Below are positions 34,116 through 42,800 of a DNA stretch of 64,000 bases, piece by piece. The notes under the pieces were generated by a model, which was not told the DNA's origin, made no database searches, and saw only the letters and a list, made by a program, of their open reading frames with translations. Every line of letters starts with the position of its first letter. Position 1 is the stretch's first letter. This stretch comes from Holophagales bacterium. Its GTDB lineage: Bacteria > Acidobacteriota > Thermoanaerobaculia > Multivoradales > Multivoraceae. Location of the stretch: contig VXVC01000004.1 of the NCBI GenBank assembly GCA_009836625.1, positions 1-64,000 on the forward strand, written 5' to 3'. Made by a program: the position numbers and the translations under genes.

Positions 34116-34925
34116 TTAGGGCACGGCAGCGACCAGGGCGATGGTAAGGGCCAGCATTGCCTCGACCAGGATGAAGGCCAGCAAACCGAGGACAAGTGCG
34201 ACGAAGCGCACGATCAACCCTGTCCAACCGCCGCCGTACACGCGGCGCATCGCCACCACGAGGTAGAGGAGCAAAGCGATCGTCACGACGACCATCGCGA
34301 TCGAACGCGCAGTCCCCGTCATCAGCAGGGGCAGGAGCGTGACCACGATGAGGAAGGTCCCGTAGTGGCAGCCGAAGGCGAGATGCTCCTGCAGGTATCG
34401 CCTCCAGTAGAGAAGTTTGAGCAGCCCCATCATGGCGAGTGGACTGAGCAGGTTCAGGATCGGGAAGGTCGTGTCCAGGCTGCGGTTGAATCGTGCCTGG
34501 AAGAGCGGATCGTGCGGATCGGCTACTCCCTCCAGGGCCTCTTCCACCGCCGCGACGTTCTCTTCGGCTGCGCCAGCCAGCATCGTCTCGAGATCCGAGA
34601 TGCCGAGCAGGTTCATCGCAGCGAGGACCACGGCACTCGCTGCGACGTAGAGCCGGATCGGCGAGGTGTACGCCAGCCGGCGCCCGGCCACGTACTCGGC
34701 GGTCAGGCGTCCCGGCGAGGAGAACAGCCGCGGCAGCGTCCGCAGCAGCCGGATATCAAGGACGGCAACCTGGCGGCCGAGGTCGGTCAGCCAGTGATGG
34801 AGGGGCCGGAGCGGGGGGCGGTTCTTCGCGCCGCACCGCGAGCAGAACTTCCCGGCGAGAGGCTCGCCGCACTCAAGACAGAGTGCCTGGAGCAGGTCGC
34901 CGGACTGTTCTCGTGTCTCCGCCAC
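34116..34925 (-). CDS. DUF3667 membrane protein with N-terminal zinc ribbon
   Basis: A 269-residue protein. The N-terminus holds a zinc ribbon (C16LECG, C28SRCG, so C16/C19/C28/C31). Then comes the DUF3667 segment (LRTLPRLFSSPGRLTAEYVAGRRLAYTSP) and several membrane helices (residues 90-110, about 150-170 and four in the C-terminal third). Function unknown. The start is GTG at 34925. It lies in the same direction as the PLP decarboxylase gene, 74 bases downstream in map coordinates but not obviously linked to it. Confidence 0.82.
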   Translation of the reverse strand: MAETREQSGDLLQALCLECGEPLAGKFCSRCGAKNRPPLRPLHHWLTDLGRQVAVLDIRLLRTLPRLFSSPGRLTAEYVAGRRLAYTSPIRLYVAASAVVLAAMNLLGISDLETMLAGAAEENVAAVEEALEGVADPHDPLFQARFNRSLDTTFPILNLLSPLAMMGLLKLLYWRRYLQEHLAFGCHYGTFLIVVTLLPLLMTGTARSIAMVVVTIALLLYLVVAMRRVYGGGWTGLIVRFVALVLGLLAFILVEAMLALTIALVAAVP

Positions 34926-34999
34926 TTTGCCGCACGATCATGCCAGACACCGCAGGCGCTGCCGGGTTCCCGCCAGTTGCTCAGGCGGAGTGCGATCCG

Positions 35000-36418
35000 C
35001 TAGTCGGCCTGCAGTTCCCTGCCGATCTCCAGAACGCGGTCCACGATCTGCATGACGTCGTCTTCGGTGGTCCGCGTGTTCAGCACGCAGAACCTCAGTG
35101 AGAACCGGTCGCCGAGCCGTGTGGAGGCGATCATCGCGAATCCCGACTGGACGATGCGGTCCTGGATCTGGCGGTTCAGTTCGTCGAGGCCTTCACCTGA
35201 AACAGGTGGTTCGGTGGCAGGTCCTCGGTAGCGAAAGCAGACCACGCCCAGGCTCGGCGGCGCCAGAAGTTCGAGCTCGTCATCGCGTGCGATCCGATCC
35301 GCTGCGCTCGCGGCGATGCCGATGGCCGCGGCGATGGCTTGCCGGTGCGCGGCCAGGCCGTACCGCTGGACCGACAGCCATACGCGCAGGGCGCGAAATG
35401 CACGGGTGAGTTGCAGCCCGCGGTTGCAGAAGTTCACCTGCTGGGTGCCGAGATCGGTGTCCTGCATGTAGTCGGGCAGGATGCGGAAGGCGGACTCCAG
35501 GCGGGTGACGTCGCGGGCCATTAGGCAGCCTGTCTCGTAGGGCTGCATGAGCCACTTGTGCGGGTCGAGCGTCACGCTGTCGGCCAGTTCGAGGCCCTGG
35601 AGCAGAGGTCGGACTTCCGGATCGAGGACGGCGAAGCCGCCGTACGCGGCGTCGATGTGGTTCCAGAGCCCTTCCGCCCGCGCGATCTCCGCCAGCTCCA
35701 CCATGGGATCGATGGCGCCGGTGTTCGTCGTGCCGGCATTCGCCACGAGGCAGAACGGTTCCAGGCCCGCCTCGCGGTCTCGACGGACGGCTTCCAGCAG
35801 GGTCGCCGGAACGATCCGGAACTCACTGTCGGTGGCCAGGACCCGTATCCGGGACGGGTCAACTCCGGCAATCCGGGCGGCGCGTCCCACCGAGCCGTGG
35901 GCCTGGTCGGAGATGTAGACGACGCCGCGCTGGGGGTTTCCAGCAGCCTCGCGCGCCGCGACGACGGCCAGCAGGTTGGCGGCCGATCCGCCGCTCGTGA
36001 ACAGACCGCCCGCACCCTCCGGGTAGCCCAGCCAATCGCGAAACCAGTCGGTGACCGTGAGTTCGATCTGGGAAGGTCCCGCGGACGCCAGCCAGGTCCC
36101 CTGGAAGACGTTGTACCCGCTGATCAGGAAGCTGGCCAGCACGGAGGCCCAGGAGGGGCTGGCGGGTACGAAGGCGAGAAAGCGCGGGTGGTCGATCCGC
36201 GCCGCGAGCGGCATCACGTCGCGAACCACGGTCTCGAGCAGCGGGTCGAGATCCTGCCCCTCCTCGGGAGGAGGTCCGTCGAGCAACGCCTGGGTGACAT
36301 CGCGCGGCGCCGTCTGGAACGCCTTGTCGTCCCCCAGTTCGCTCAGGCGCTCGACGATGGTATCCACGACCCGGTAGCCGGACCGGCGCATCTCCTCCGG
36401 GTCTTCAAGGATCGACAT
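35000..36418 (-). CDS. PLP-dependent group II decarboxylase (aromatic amino acid decarboxylase-like)
   Basis: A 472-residue enzyme. It has the ring-stacking histidine in DQAH174GSVGRA, the PLP-binding aspartate in HIDAAYGG (D256) and the Schiff-base lysine in DPHK288W, the strict pattern of TyrDC/DOPA decarboxylase-type enzymes. The usual substrates are aromatic L-amino acids, giving an amine and CO2; glutamate-type activity cannot be excluded. Full length, with a normal start at the ATG at 36418. It precedes the TA module at 36500-37197 in map order with an 81-base gap that shows no features. Confidence 0.9.
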   Translation of the reverse strand: MSILEDPEEMRRSGYRVVDTIVERLSELGDDKAFQTAPRDVTQALLDGPPPEEGQDLDPLLETVVRDVMPLAARIDHPRFLAFVPASPSWASVLASFLISGYNVFQGTWLASAGPSQIELTVTDWFRDWLGYPEGAGGLFTSGGSAANLLAVVAAREAAGNPQRGVVYISDQAHGSVGRAARIAGVDPSRIRVLATDSEFRIVPATLLEAVRRDREAGLEPFCLVANAGTTNTGAIDPMVELAEIARAEGLWNHIDAAYGGFAVLDPEVRPLLQGLELADSVTLDPHKWLMQPYETGCLMARDVTRLESAFRILPDYMQDTDLGTQQVNFCNRGLQLTRAFRALRVWLSVQRYGLAAHRQAIAAAIGIAASAADRIARDDELELLAPPSLGVVCFRYRGPATEPPVSGEGLDELNRQIQDRIVQSGFAMIASTRLGDRFSLRFCVLNTRTTEDDVMQIVDRVLEIGRELQAD

Positions 36419-36499
36419 GTCGAGTCAGACCTTACTTGGCCACACCCGTTGAGGTTTCCGCCCCAGTCGCGGCGCCGACGTCTCTGATCGCCTCCGTCC

Positions 36500-36952
36500 T
36501 CAGCCGTCCAGGTCCTGATGCGTCACCACCTGTGGTTTCTCGACCGACGCGAGCCGCACGTCGTTTGTCAGGAAGGTGTCGCAGTCGTGGACCTCTGCGG
36601 TCGCCAGGTGAAGGGCATCCATCGACCGCAATCCGAGGTCCGCCCGAAGTCGAACGGCCTGCAGGACAACGGGACGATCCACGGGCACCAGGACAATGCT
36701 CGGAGTCCGCTGCATGAGGTCGAAGTAGCGCTCCACGAGATCACGCCTTCCCTCACGCAGCGGCCGCGGAAGAAGCTCCACGAACACCAACTCGCTGGCG
36801 ATGACCGTCAGTTGGCGACGATCGATCTCCGACGCCAGGCGGGTCATCCGCTCGCGGTACGGTTCGGCGCCTTCAAACAGGTAGATGTAGAGATTCGCGT
36901 CGAGGTAGAGCTTCGGGCCGAGCAAGTCGTACGGCGAGCGACGGGGGCTCAC
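36500..36952 (-). CDS. vapC: VapC-type PIN domain toxin
   Basis: A 150-residue PIN protein with D18 (LYLDANLYIY), E59 (VFVELLPRP), an Asp in RSMDALHLATA and one in FLTNDVRLA, so the metal site is complete. It starts with GTG at 36952, overlapping the antitoxin stop by 4 bases (GTGA). Together with the AbrB-type antitoxin it forms a toxin-antitoxin unit. Expected activity is RNA cleavage. Confidence 0.88.
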   Translation of the reverse strand: MSPRRSPYDLLGPKLYLDANLYIYLFEGAEPYRERMTRLASEIDRRQLTVIASELVFVELLPRPLREGRRDLVERYFDLMQRTPSIVLVPVDRPVVLQAVRLRADLGLRSMDALHLATAEVHDCDTFLTNDVRLASVEKPQVVTHQDLDG

Positions 36953-37197
36953 TCGGCTCGCCCGTCGTCGATCTCCCGGTCGATGTCGTCCACGGATTGG
37001 TAGAGACCCGACGCCGCGCCGAGCAGATCGGTCATCGTGTAGGCAGGCCCTCGGTCACGCAGTTCCTTGGCTGTGATGACGAGCCGGTCACCGTCGGCAG
37101 CAATGTGGAGGATGTCTCCTTCGCTGGCGCCGATCGTGCCCAGCACCTTCGCGGGAAGAGTGATCTGATTCTTTGCGCGCAGTCTGACGAGCGGCAT
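36949..37197 (-). CDS. vapB: AbrB/MazE-type antitoxin
   Basis: An 82-residue protein. The N-terminal swapped-hairpin DNA-binding fold is recognisable: MPLVRLRAKNQITLPAKVLG, then EGDILHIAADGDRLVIT. The acidic C-terminal tail (LYQSVDDIDREIDDG) would contact the toxin. GGAGG stands 7 bases before the ATG. Antitoxin comes first and toxin second, as is usual. A larger reading frame over 38616-37200 in the same phase is a shadow of the MFS gene. Confidence 0.87.
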   Translation of the reverse strand: MPLVRLRAKNQITLPAKVLGTIGASEGDILHIAADGDRLVITAKELRDRGPAYTMTDLLGAASGLYQSVDDIDREIDDGRAE

Positions 37198-37271
37198 GAT
37201 GAGGCCTCCGTCGCGGTTGGAAAGTGCGACTATCCTACCCGAAGGCCGAGCTGGCCGGGGTTCTCTTCCGA

Positions 37272-38705
37272 TCAGCTCTCCTGCTGCGACGTCAGCTCGA
37301 TCTGCTTGTAGCCACCTGCCCGCCGGAAGTGGAGGATCAGGTAGAGGAAGCCGAGCGCCATGAACACCGGGATCGCCGCGGTGATCCGGAGAGCGGTCTG
37401 GCCGCCGTGGAACGACGCGTCGCGCACCGCCTGCTCGTCCGGCGGCAGGGTGATGCTGAAGTCCTTCGCCTTCTCCATTACCGGACCGGCCTTCGTGCCG
37501 TCTAGGCCCTGGACGGGGGCGAAGAACAGGAAGCTGTTCGTGCCCTGGGCCTTGTAGTCGTCGTAGACGGCGGGGGCGTTGGCCTGCAGGTCCTGCGAGG
37601 CGTGTCGGTCCTGGAGGTAGCCGATGCCGGGGCCGCCCAGCAGTCCCGCCGAGAGCATGCCGACGCCGCCGACGGCGCCGAGCGTCAGGGCGCCGCCGCG
37701 GGGGAAGCGCTCCGAGACGACGGCCAGCATGGTCGGCCAGAAGAAGGCCTTGCCGGCGCCGTAGATCGTGGCGGCGATCATGACGGTGACCGCGCCGGCC
37801 AGCGAACCAAGCGAGTAGAGGCCGATGGCGGCGACGACGGCGCTCACGAACAGCAGCCCGAGCGGATTGATCCGGTGAACGATTGGGCCGGCGAAGAAGC
37901 GCAGGACGAACATCAGGATGGAGGTGTAGAGCAGGATGAACAGCCCCTTGCCTCCGAGCACCGTGTCCATGATGTTGACGATCCAACTGTCCGTTCCGAG
38001 CTCGACGTAGCCGATGCACACGTGGAGCACGAGCAGGAAGAGGAGCATGGGCGCCGCGAACTCCTTGACCATGTCCATGAACTTGACGCCGGCGGCGGCC
38101 GCCTCGGACGTGGGGAACTTCTCCTTGACCATCATCAGGACGTAGATGAGGGTCGGAACGAGATAGAGCGCCAGGACGATCTCCCAGCGCACGCGGCCGA
38201 TCAGGCCGATACCCAGGAGAGAGCCGCAGATCAGGCCGGCGGGCCAGCCGGCGTGCAGGATGTTCAGGTAGTGGGTCTTCTCCTTGCGGTACAGGGTCGC
38301 GACCAGCGGGTTGATGACCGCTTCGCAGATTCCGTTCGCGACCGCGAAGATGAAGACGCCCCAGAACAGGCAGAAGTAGGCGCCGGCGCGGGCGAAGTCC
38401 GGGTCTGTTTCGATCGATCCGTTGTAGACGAAGGTGGCCGCGACGGCTATGACGACCGACAGCACATGCAGGACGCCCGCGCCCAGCAGGAACGGTTTGT
38501 AGCCGTAGCGGTCGAGGAAGGCGCTGGCCACGAGGATGACGAGTCCGAAGCCGACGAAGCCGCCGCCAGTGATCTGTCCGAGTTCCGTCTGCGTGAAGCC
38601 GAAGGCCGTGCCCCATTCCAGGAGGAGCCCGCCGCGAACGGCGGTTCCGACTCCGGCAACCAGGATGGTGAGGAAGCTCGCGATCAGTAGTTTCGTCTTG
38701 TTCAT
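37272..38705 (-). CDS. MFS transporter
   Basis: A 477-residue major facilitator. It starts MNKTKLLIASFLTILVAGVG and shows about twelve hydrophobic segments with the loop 2-3 motif region ASAFLDRYGYKPFLL. A central loop of about 40 residues lies near position 200, and another insertion near 380-430 (LQDRHASQDLQANAP) precedes the last two helices. AGGAGG is 4 bases before the ATG. It is the third gene of a tight minus-strand operon, 34 bases after the Gfo/Idh gene. In that setting a sugar or sugar-acid substrate is likely, but this is inference. Confidence 0.87.
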   Translation of the reverse strand: MNKTKLLIASFLTILVAGVGTAVRGGLLLEWGTAFGFTQTELGQITGGGFVGFGLVILVASAFLDRYGYKPFLLGAGVLHVLSVVIAVAATFVYNGSIETDPDFARAGAYFCLFWGVFIFAVANGICEAVINPLVATLYRKEKTHYLNILHAGWPAGLICGSLLGIGLIGRVRWEIVLALYLVPTLIYVLMMVKEKFPTSEAAAAGVKFMDMVKEFAAPMLLFLLVLHVCIGYVELGTDSWIVNIMDTVLGGKGLFILLYTSILMFVLRFFAGPIVHRINPLGLLFVSAVVAAIGLYSLGSLAGAVTVMIAATIYGAGKAFFWPTMLAVVSERFPRGGALTLGAVGGVGMLSAGLLGGPGIGYLQDRHASQDLQANAPAVYDDYKAQGTNSFLFFAPVQGLDGTKAGPVMEKAKDFSITLPPDEQAVRDASFHGGQTALRITAAIPVFMALGFLYLILHFRRAGGYKQIELTSQQES

Positions 38706-38739
38706 TGGCCCTCCTGAAGCCGGTCCGTTGGTTGGGGTC

Positions 38740-39858
38740 CTATGGTCCGAGCGTGAAGCCCGGTAGCCGGATGATCTCGCCGCCACCCAGCGCCGACTCG
38801 TGGGCGCAGATGCCGACGCAGGTCCAGTTGGCGCTGGTGACCGCGTTCGGCCAGGGATCGCGGTCGTCGCTGAGCGCGCTCAGGAACTCGTGGACGAGGT
38901 GGGGGTGGGAACCGCCGTGGCCGCCGCCCTGGATGAAGGAGAGGTGCTCCGCGTCGTGGATCTCCTGGGGCAGGGTGAACTGCCGGATCTCCTCCGGCAG
39001 AAGGTGCGCGTAGTCCGGGACCTCGATCTTCTCCGGGATCTCCGGCTCGGGCTTCTTCGCCGTGTGCAGGACATGCGGCTCGTCCTCGATCAGGGTCCAC
39101 TCGAAGCTCTTCTTCGTCCCGTAGACGTCGAAGCTCTCGCGGTACTGCCGCGCGACGTCGTAGAGAAAGCGCCAGATGTGGGCGACCAGGTCGCTGTCCT
39201 TGACCTTGATGTGGCAGGTCTCGACGGCGAAGCGGTTGCCGGACTTCTCGGCGATGTCGTCGCGGACGACGCCTGAACCGAAGCAGCTCACGTACTCGGC
39301 GAGCCCGTCGACCAGGCCAAGGCAGGGGCTGACGACGTGGGTCGCGTAGTGCATCGGGATCATCCGTTCCCAGTAGGACGGCCAGCCGTCCATGTCCTGC
39401 GGATGCGAGGCCGCCAGGTGCTGGATGTCGCCGAGGTCGCCCTTCTCGTAGAGCTCCTTGATGAGCAGGAACTCGCGGCTGTAGACGACGGTCTCGGCCA
39501 TCATGTACCTGAGGCCGGTTTCCGCGACCTTCTCGACGATCTTGCGGCAGTCCTCGACGGTCGTCGCCATCGGCACCGTGCACATGACGTGCTTGCCGGC
39601 ATCGAGCGCGGCGAGCGACATCCAGGCGTGGTCCGGGATCGGCGTGTTGATGTGGACGTAGTCCACGTCCGGATCGGCGAGCACGTCGTCGTAGTCGGTG
39701 TAGCGCCGCTCGATCCCGAACTGATCGCCGACCTTGTTGAGTTCCGCCTCGTCGCGGCGGCAGATCGCGTGGACGTTGGCGCCTGGGTAGGCCTGGTAGA
39801 TGGGGATGAACTCGGCGCCGAAGCCGAGACCGATCATGGCGACGTTCGTCATGTCCAC
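38740..39858 (-). CDS. Gfo/Idh/MocA-like protein with altered EKP motif
   Basis: A 372-residue protein of the Gfo/Idh/MocA oxidoreductase family. The nucleotide-binding strand is VAMIGLGFGAEF, and the first-domain end carries INTPIPDHAWMSLAALDAGKHVMCTVPMATT. In typical members the last part is 'C-E-K-P-hydrophobic', where Lys takes part in catalysis; here it is T-V-P, so the Lys is missing. The C-terminal domain includes a Gly/His-rich loop (QGGGHGGSHPHLV). It starts with GTG at 39858 (an ATG two codons on). It may be an oxidoreductase using another residue, a non-redox lyase or a hydrolase-type member. Second gene of the operon 43834-37272. Confidence 0.85.
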   Translation of the reverse strand: MDMTNVAMIGLGFGAEFIPIYQAYPGANVHAICRRDEAELNKVGDQFGIERRYTDYDDVLADPDVDYVHINTPIPDHAWMSLAALDAGKHVMCTVPMATTVEDCRKIVEKVAETGLRYMMAETVVYSREFLLIKELYEKGDLGDIQHLAASHPQDMDGWPSYWERMIPMHYATHVVSPCLGLVDGLAEYVSCFGSGVVRDDIAEKSGNRFAVETCHIKVKDSDLVAHIWRFLYDVARQYRESFDVYGTKKSFEWTLIEDEPHVLHTAKKPEPEIPEKIEVPDYAHLLPEEIRQFTLPQEIHDAEHLSFIQGGGHGGSHPHLVHEFLSALSDDRDPWPNAVTSANWTCVGICAHESALGGGEIIRLPGFTLGP

Positions 39859-39886
39859 TTCTTCGGGAACTTGCCTCAGGGCTGCC

Positions 39887-42800
39887 TCAGGGGCCCTGAG
39901 GGCTCGCTTCTTCCTGCGCGGTCATCAGGTATGCCACGAGGTTCGTCACCTCGTCGTCGTCGTAGGGATCGAGCAGTCCCTCCGGCATCATCGAGAGCGG
40001 GAAGTAGTCGAACGACTGAATATCCGACTGCGCGATGACGACTTCGTCCTGGCCGACGACGCGCAGGGTCATGGAGCGGGGGCTCTTCGTGGCGACGGTG
40101 CCGGAGTAGGTCCGGCCGTCCCGGGTGGTCACCATCAGGGTCTGGTAGACGTCCTGGATGTCGCCGCTCGGGTCGAGGATGTTCGTCAGCAGGTAGTCGA
40201 GTTCCGTGCGGTTGGAACCCGTTAGGTCGGGACCGATGAGGCCGCCCTCGCCGAACATCTGGTGGCAGACGGCGCAAAGCTCGGTGAACATCCGCTCGCC
40301 GTGAGCCGTGTCGGCCGCCGCGATCGCCTCGTCGCTCAGGATCGTCGTGTACTTCGCGATGGCCGCGGCTTTCTCGCTGGAGACCCGCGTGATCGGTCCC
40401 CAGACCTCGAGAAAGCCGCTGCCGACGACCCGGTGGAGCTGGCGGGCGACGTAGGCCGGCACGTCGCGCCGCGGGACGCTTCCCTCCTTGATCGCGCCCA
40501 TCAGCACGCGCCCGTAGATGGGGCGGGAGGCGAGCGTCTGGACGGCGGCGAGCTTCTCGTCCGCGTTGAAGGAGTCGTAGCGCCCGAGCAGCAGGAAGCC
40601 CGATTCCCAGCGGCCGTCGAACGCGGCGTAGGCGCGGAGTGCGGCGATCCGCACTTCGGGTTCGTCCAGCAGAGCCGGGAGCCGCTCGAAGAGGGCCTGG
40701 TGCTGCTGGTCGGCGAGGCCCTGGATGGCCCGCCGCCGATCTTCGGGCGGAGCGCTTTCGTCGTCGAGCGTCGCGAGGAACTGGCGCGCGACCTCGACGC
40801 CGCCGAACTGCTGCTCCACCTCGAGGGCGATGTCGGCGACGTTGCGGTCGCGCTTCAGCCGGCCGTAGACCCGTTCCCAGTTGTCCGGGGGCTCGGCGTA
40901 GACCTGACCCTCGAGTCCGGCCAGCATGCCCCGGAGCAGAGCCGGCCGGGCCTCGGACCGGTCGTCGAGCGAGGTGACGAGGAACCCGAGCTCGTCCGCG
41001 TCGACCGTGCGGCGCGCGATGTTCTCGGTGAGCATCGGGATCTGGGAGGTCCTGGCCAGCCGCAACGCGCGCTTCGGGTCCTCCGGAACCAGGGGCTCGA
41101 TGCCGAACCAGATCATCTTCGGGATGTTGTGGTCGTCGGCGTCGTCGCCCTTCATCACGAGGTGCTCGGCGATCGACCAGCGCACGTCGTGGTCGACGCG
41201 CTGGAGGGCCGCCGCGAGGTAGAGGCGGACGATCGGCGAAGCGTCCCGGTCCGCCAGCTCGACGAACTTCTCCGTCGCGGTAGCCGGCGCGTCGTGGTCT
41301 TCGGTCAGGAGCTGGATCGCCCAGGCCCGGACGTGCTGGTCCTCGTCGTCCAGGGCCGTCATCAGCTCGTCGGACGTGAAGCCGTCGGTGACGTGGAGCG
41401 CCCACATCGCCCGCAGGCGCAGGTCGCCGTCCGGGTTCGACGCGAACATCTCGCGCAGCGCATCGTGGACCGCGGCGTCGACTTCGCCCCTGGCCGCCCG
41501 GCCCTGGAGGACGACTCGTGCCCGCCGCGCGTGCCAGGCGCTCTTCGAGAGCTGCAGCTCGACGAGTTGGTCGTTCGACATCGTCTTGACGTCGTCGTAG
41601 CGACCCTCCCAGTCGTCCGCCAGGGACTGCTCGGGCGTGATCCGGAAGATCCGTCCGGTCTCCTTGTGCTGGACGTCGTTGCCGCAGATGTCCGCGTCGT
41701 GCCAGTCGAGGACGTAGACGTCGCCTCCAGGGCCGATCTCCATGCTGAAGCCGACCCACTGCTTGTTGTTGGCCAGCAGGAAGTCCTCGCCGTGGTGGGC
41801 GACGAAGCCGGAACCCTTCGGTTCGAGTTCGTCGGAAAGCACCGCGTGCTCGTGGATGTTCGCCATGAAGAGCCGGCCGTAGTGCTCTTCGGGGAAGGCG
41901 TCCGACAGGTAGACGCGGGCGCCGCCGTGCGCGGAGCGGTGCCGGTGGTTGACGATCGTCCGGATGTCGCCGTACACGTACGGGTTGAAGTGGCTGCCTC
42001 CCTGGCGGTGGTAGATGCCGCCGGGGACGACGTGGAACAGGTGCGGGATCACGCAGGCGGTGATGAAGATCTGGCCCTTCGCGTCGTAGTCGATGCCCCA
42101 CGGGTTGCTGAAGCCGTGGGCGACGACCTCGAAGCGGTCCTTCGTCGGGTGGTAGCGCCAGACGCCGCCGTTGATGTCGACGCCGTCGTACTCGAAGAGG
42201 TCATCGGGGAAGGGGTCGTTGTGGCCGTAGATCGTCTCCTCGGGTCCTGGCTTGCGGATCCTGGAGGGCGTCGCGAACCCTTCCAGTCCGTAGAGCCAGC
42301 CGTCGGGCCCCCAGTGGAAGCTGTTGATCGTCTCGTGACGGTCGCGGATGCCCCAGCCGGTCAGCAGGATCTCGGCGTCGTCCATGTCGGCCACATCGTC
42401 GCCGTCGCGGTCGGGGAGAAAGAGCAGGTGGGGCGGGGCGCCGACGAAGACGCCGTCGAAGCCGACCGCAAGCGCCGCCGGGAACGGGATGCCCTCCGCG
42501 AAGACCTTCTTGCTGTCGGCGGCGCCGTCACGGTCCGTGTCCTCGAGAATCAGGATGCGGCTGTCGCCGGAGCCGGAGAAACCGCGGCCGCGGGTCTCGT
42601 AGTCGCGGTTCTCGGCGATCCACATGCGGCCGCGGTCGTCCCAGGCGAAGGCCATGGGCTGGGTGATCATGGGTTCGGAGGCCCAGGCGTTGACCTTGAA
42701 CCCGTCGCGCACGGTCATCGCATCGACCGCCTCTTCCGGGGTCAGAAACTTCTCCTGCTTCGCTTCCCGCTGGGCGATGCCCCATAGCGATGACGTCGAG

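Noticed and set aside
36949-38616. A 555-residue protein joining the AbrB antitoxin to an Arg-rich N-terminal part
   Set aside because: The N-terminal part is an out-of-phase shadow of the MFS gene; the antitoxin has its own GGAGG and ATG at 37197.
39876-42787. Very long open frames on both strands opposite or out of phase with the DUF6807-PVC gene (for example 40262-42787 plus, 39876-42101 minus)
   Set aside because: They are rich in Arg, His, Pro and Val runs, have no domain signature, and disappear as independent genes once the well-supported gene at 39887-43834 is placed. High GC produces such shadows.
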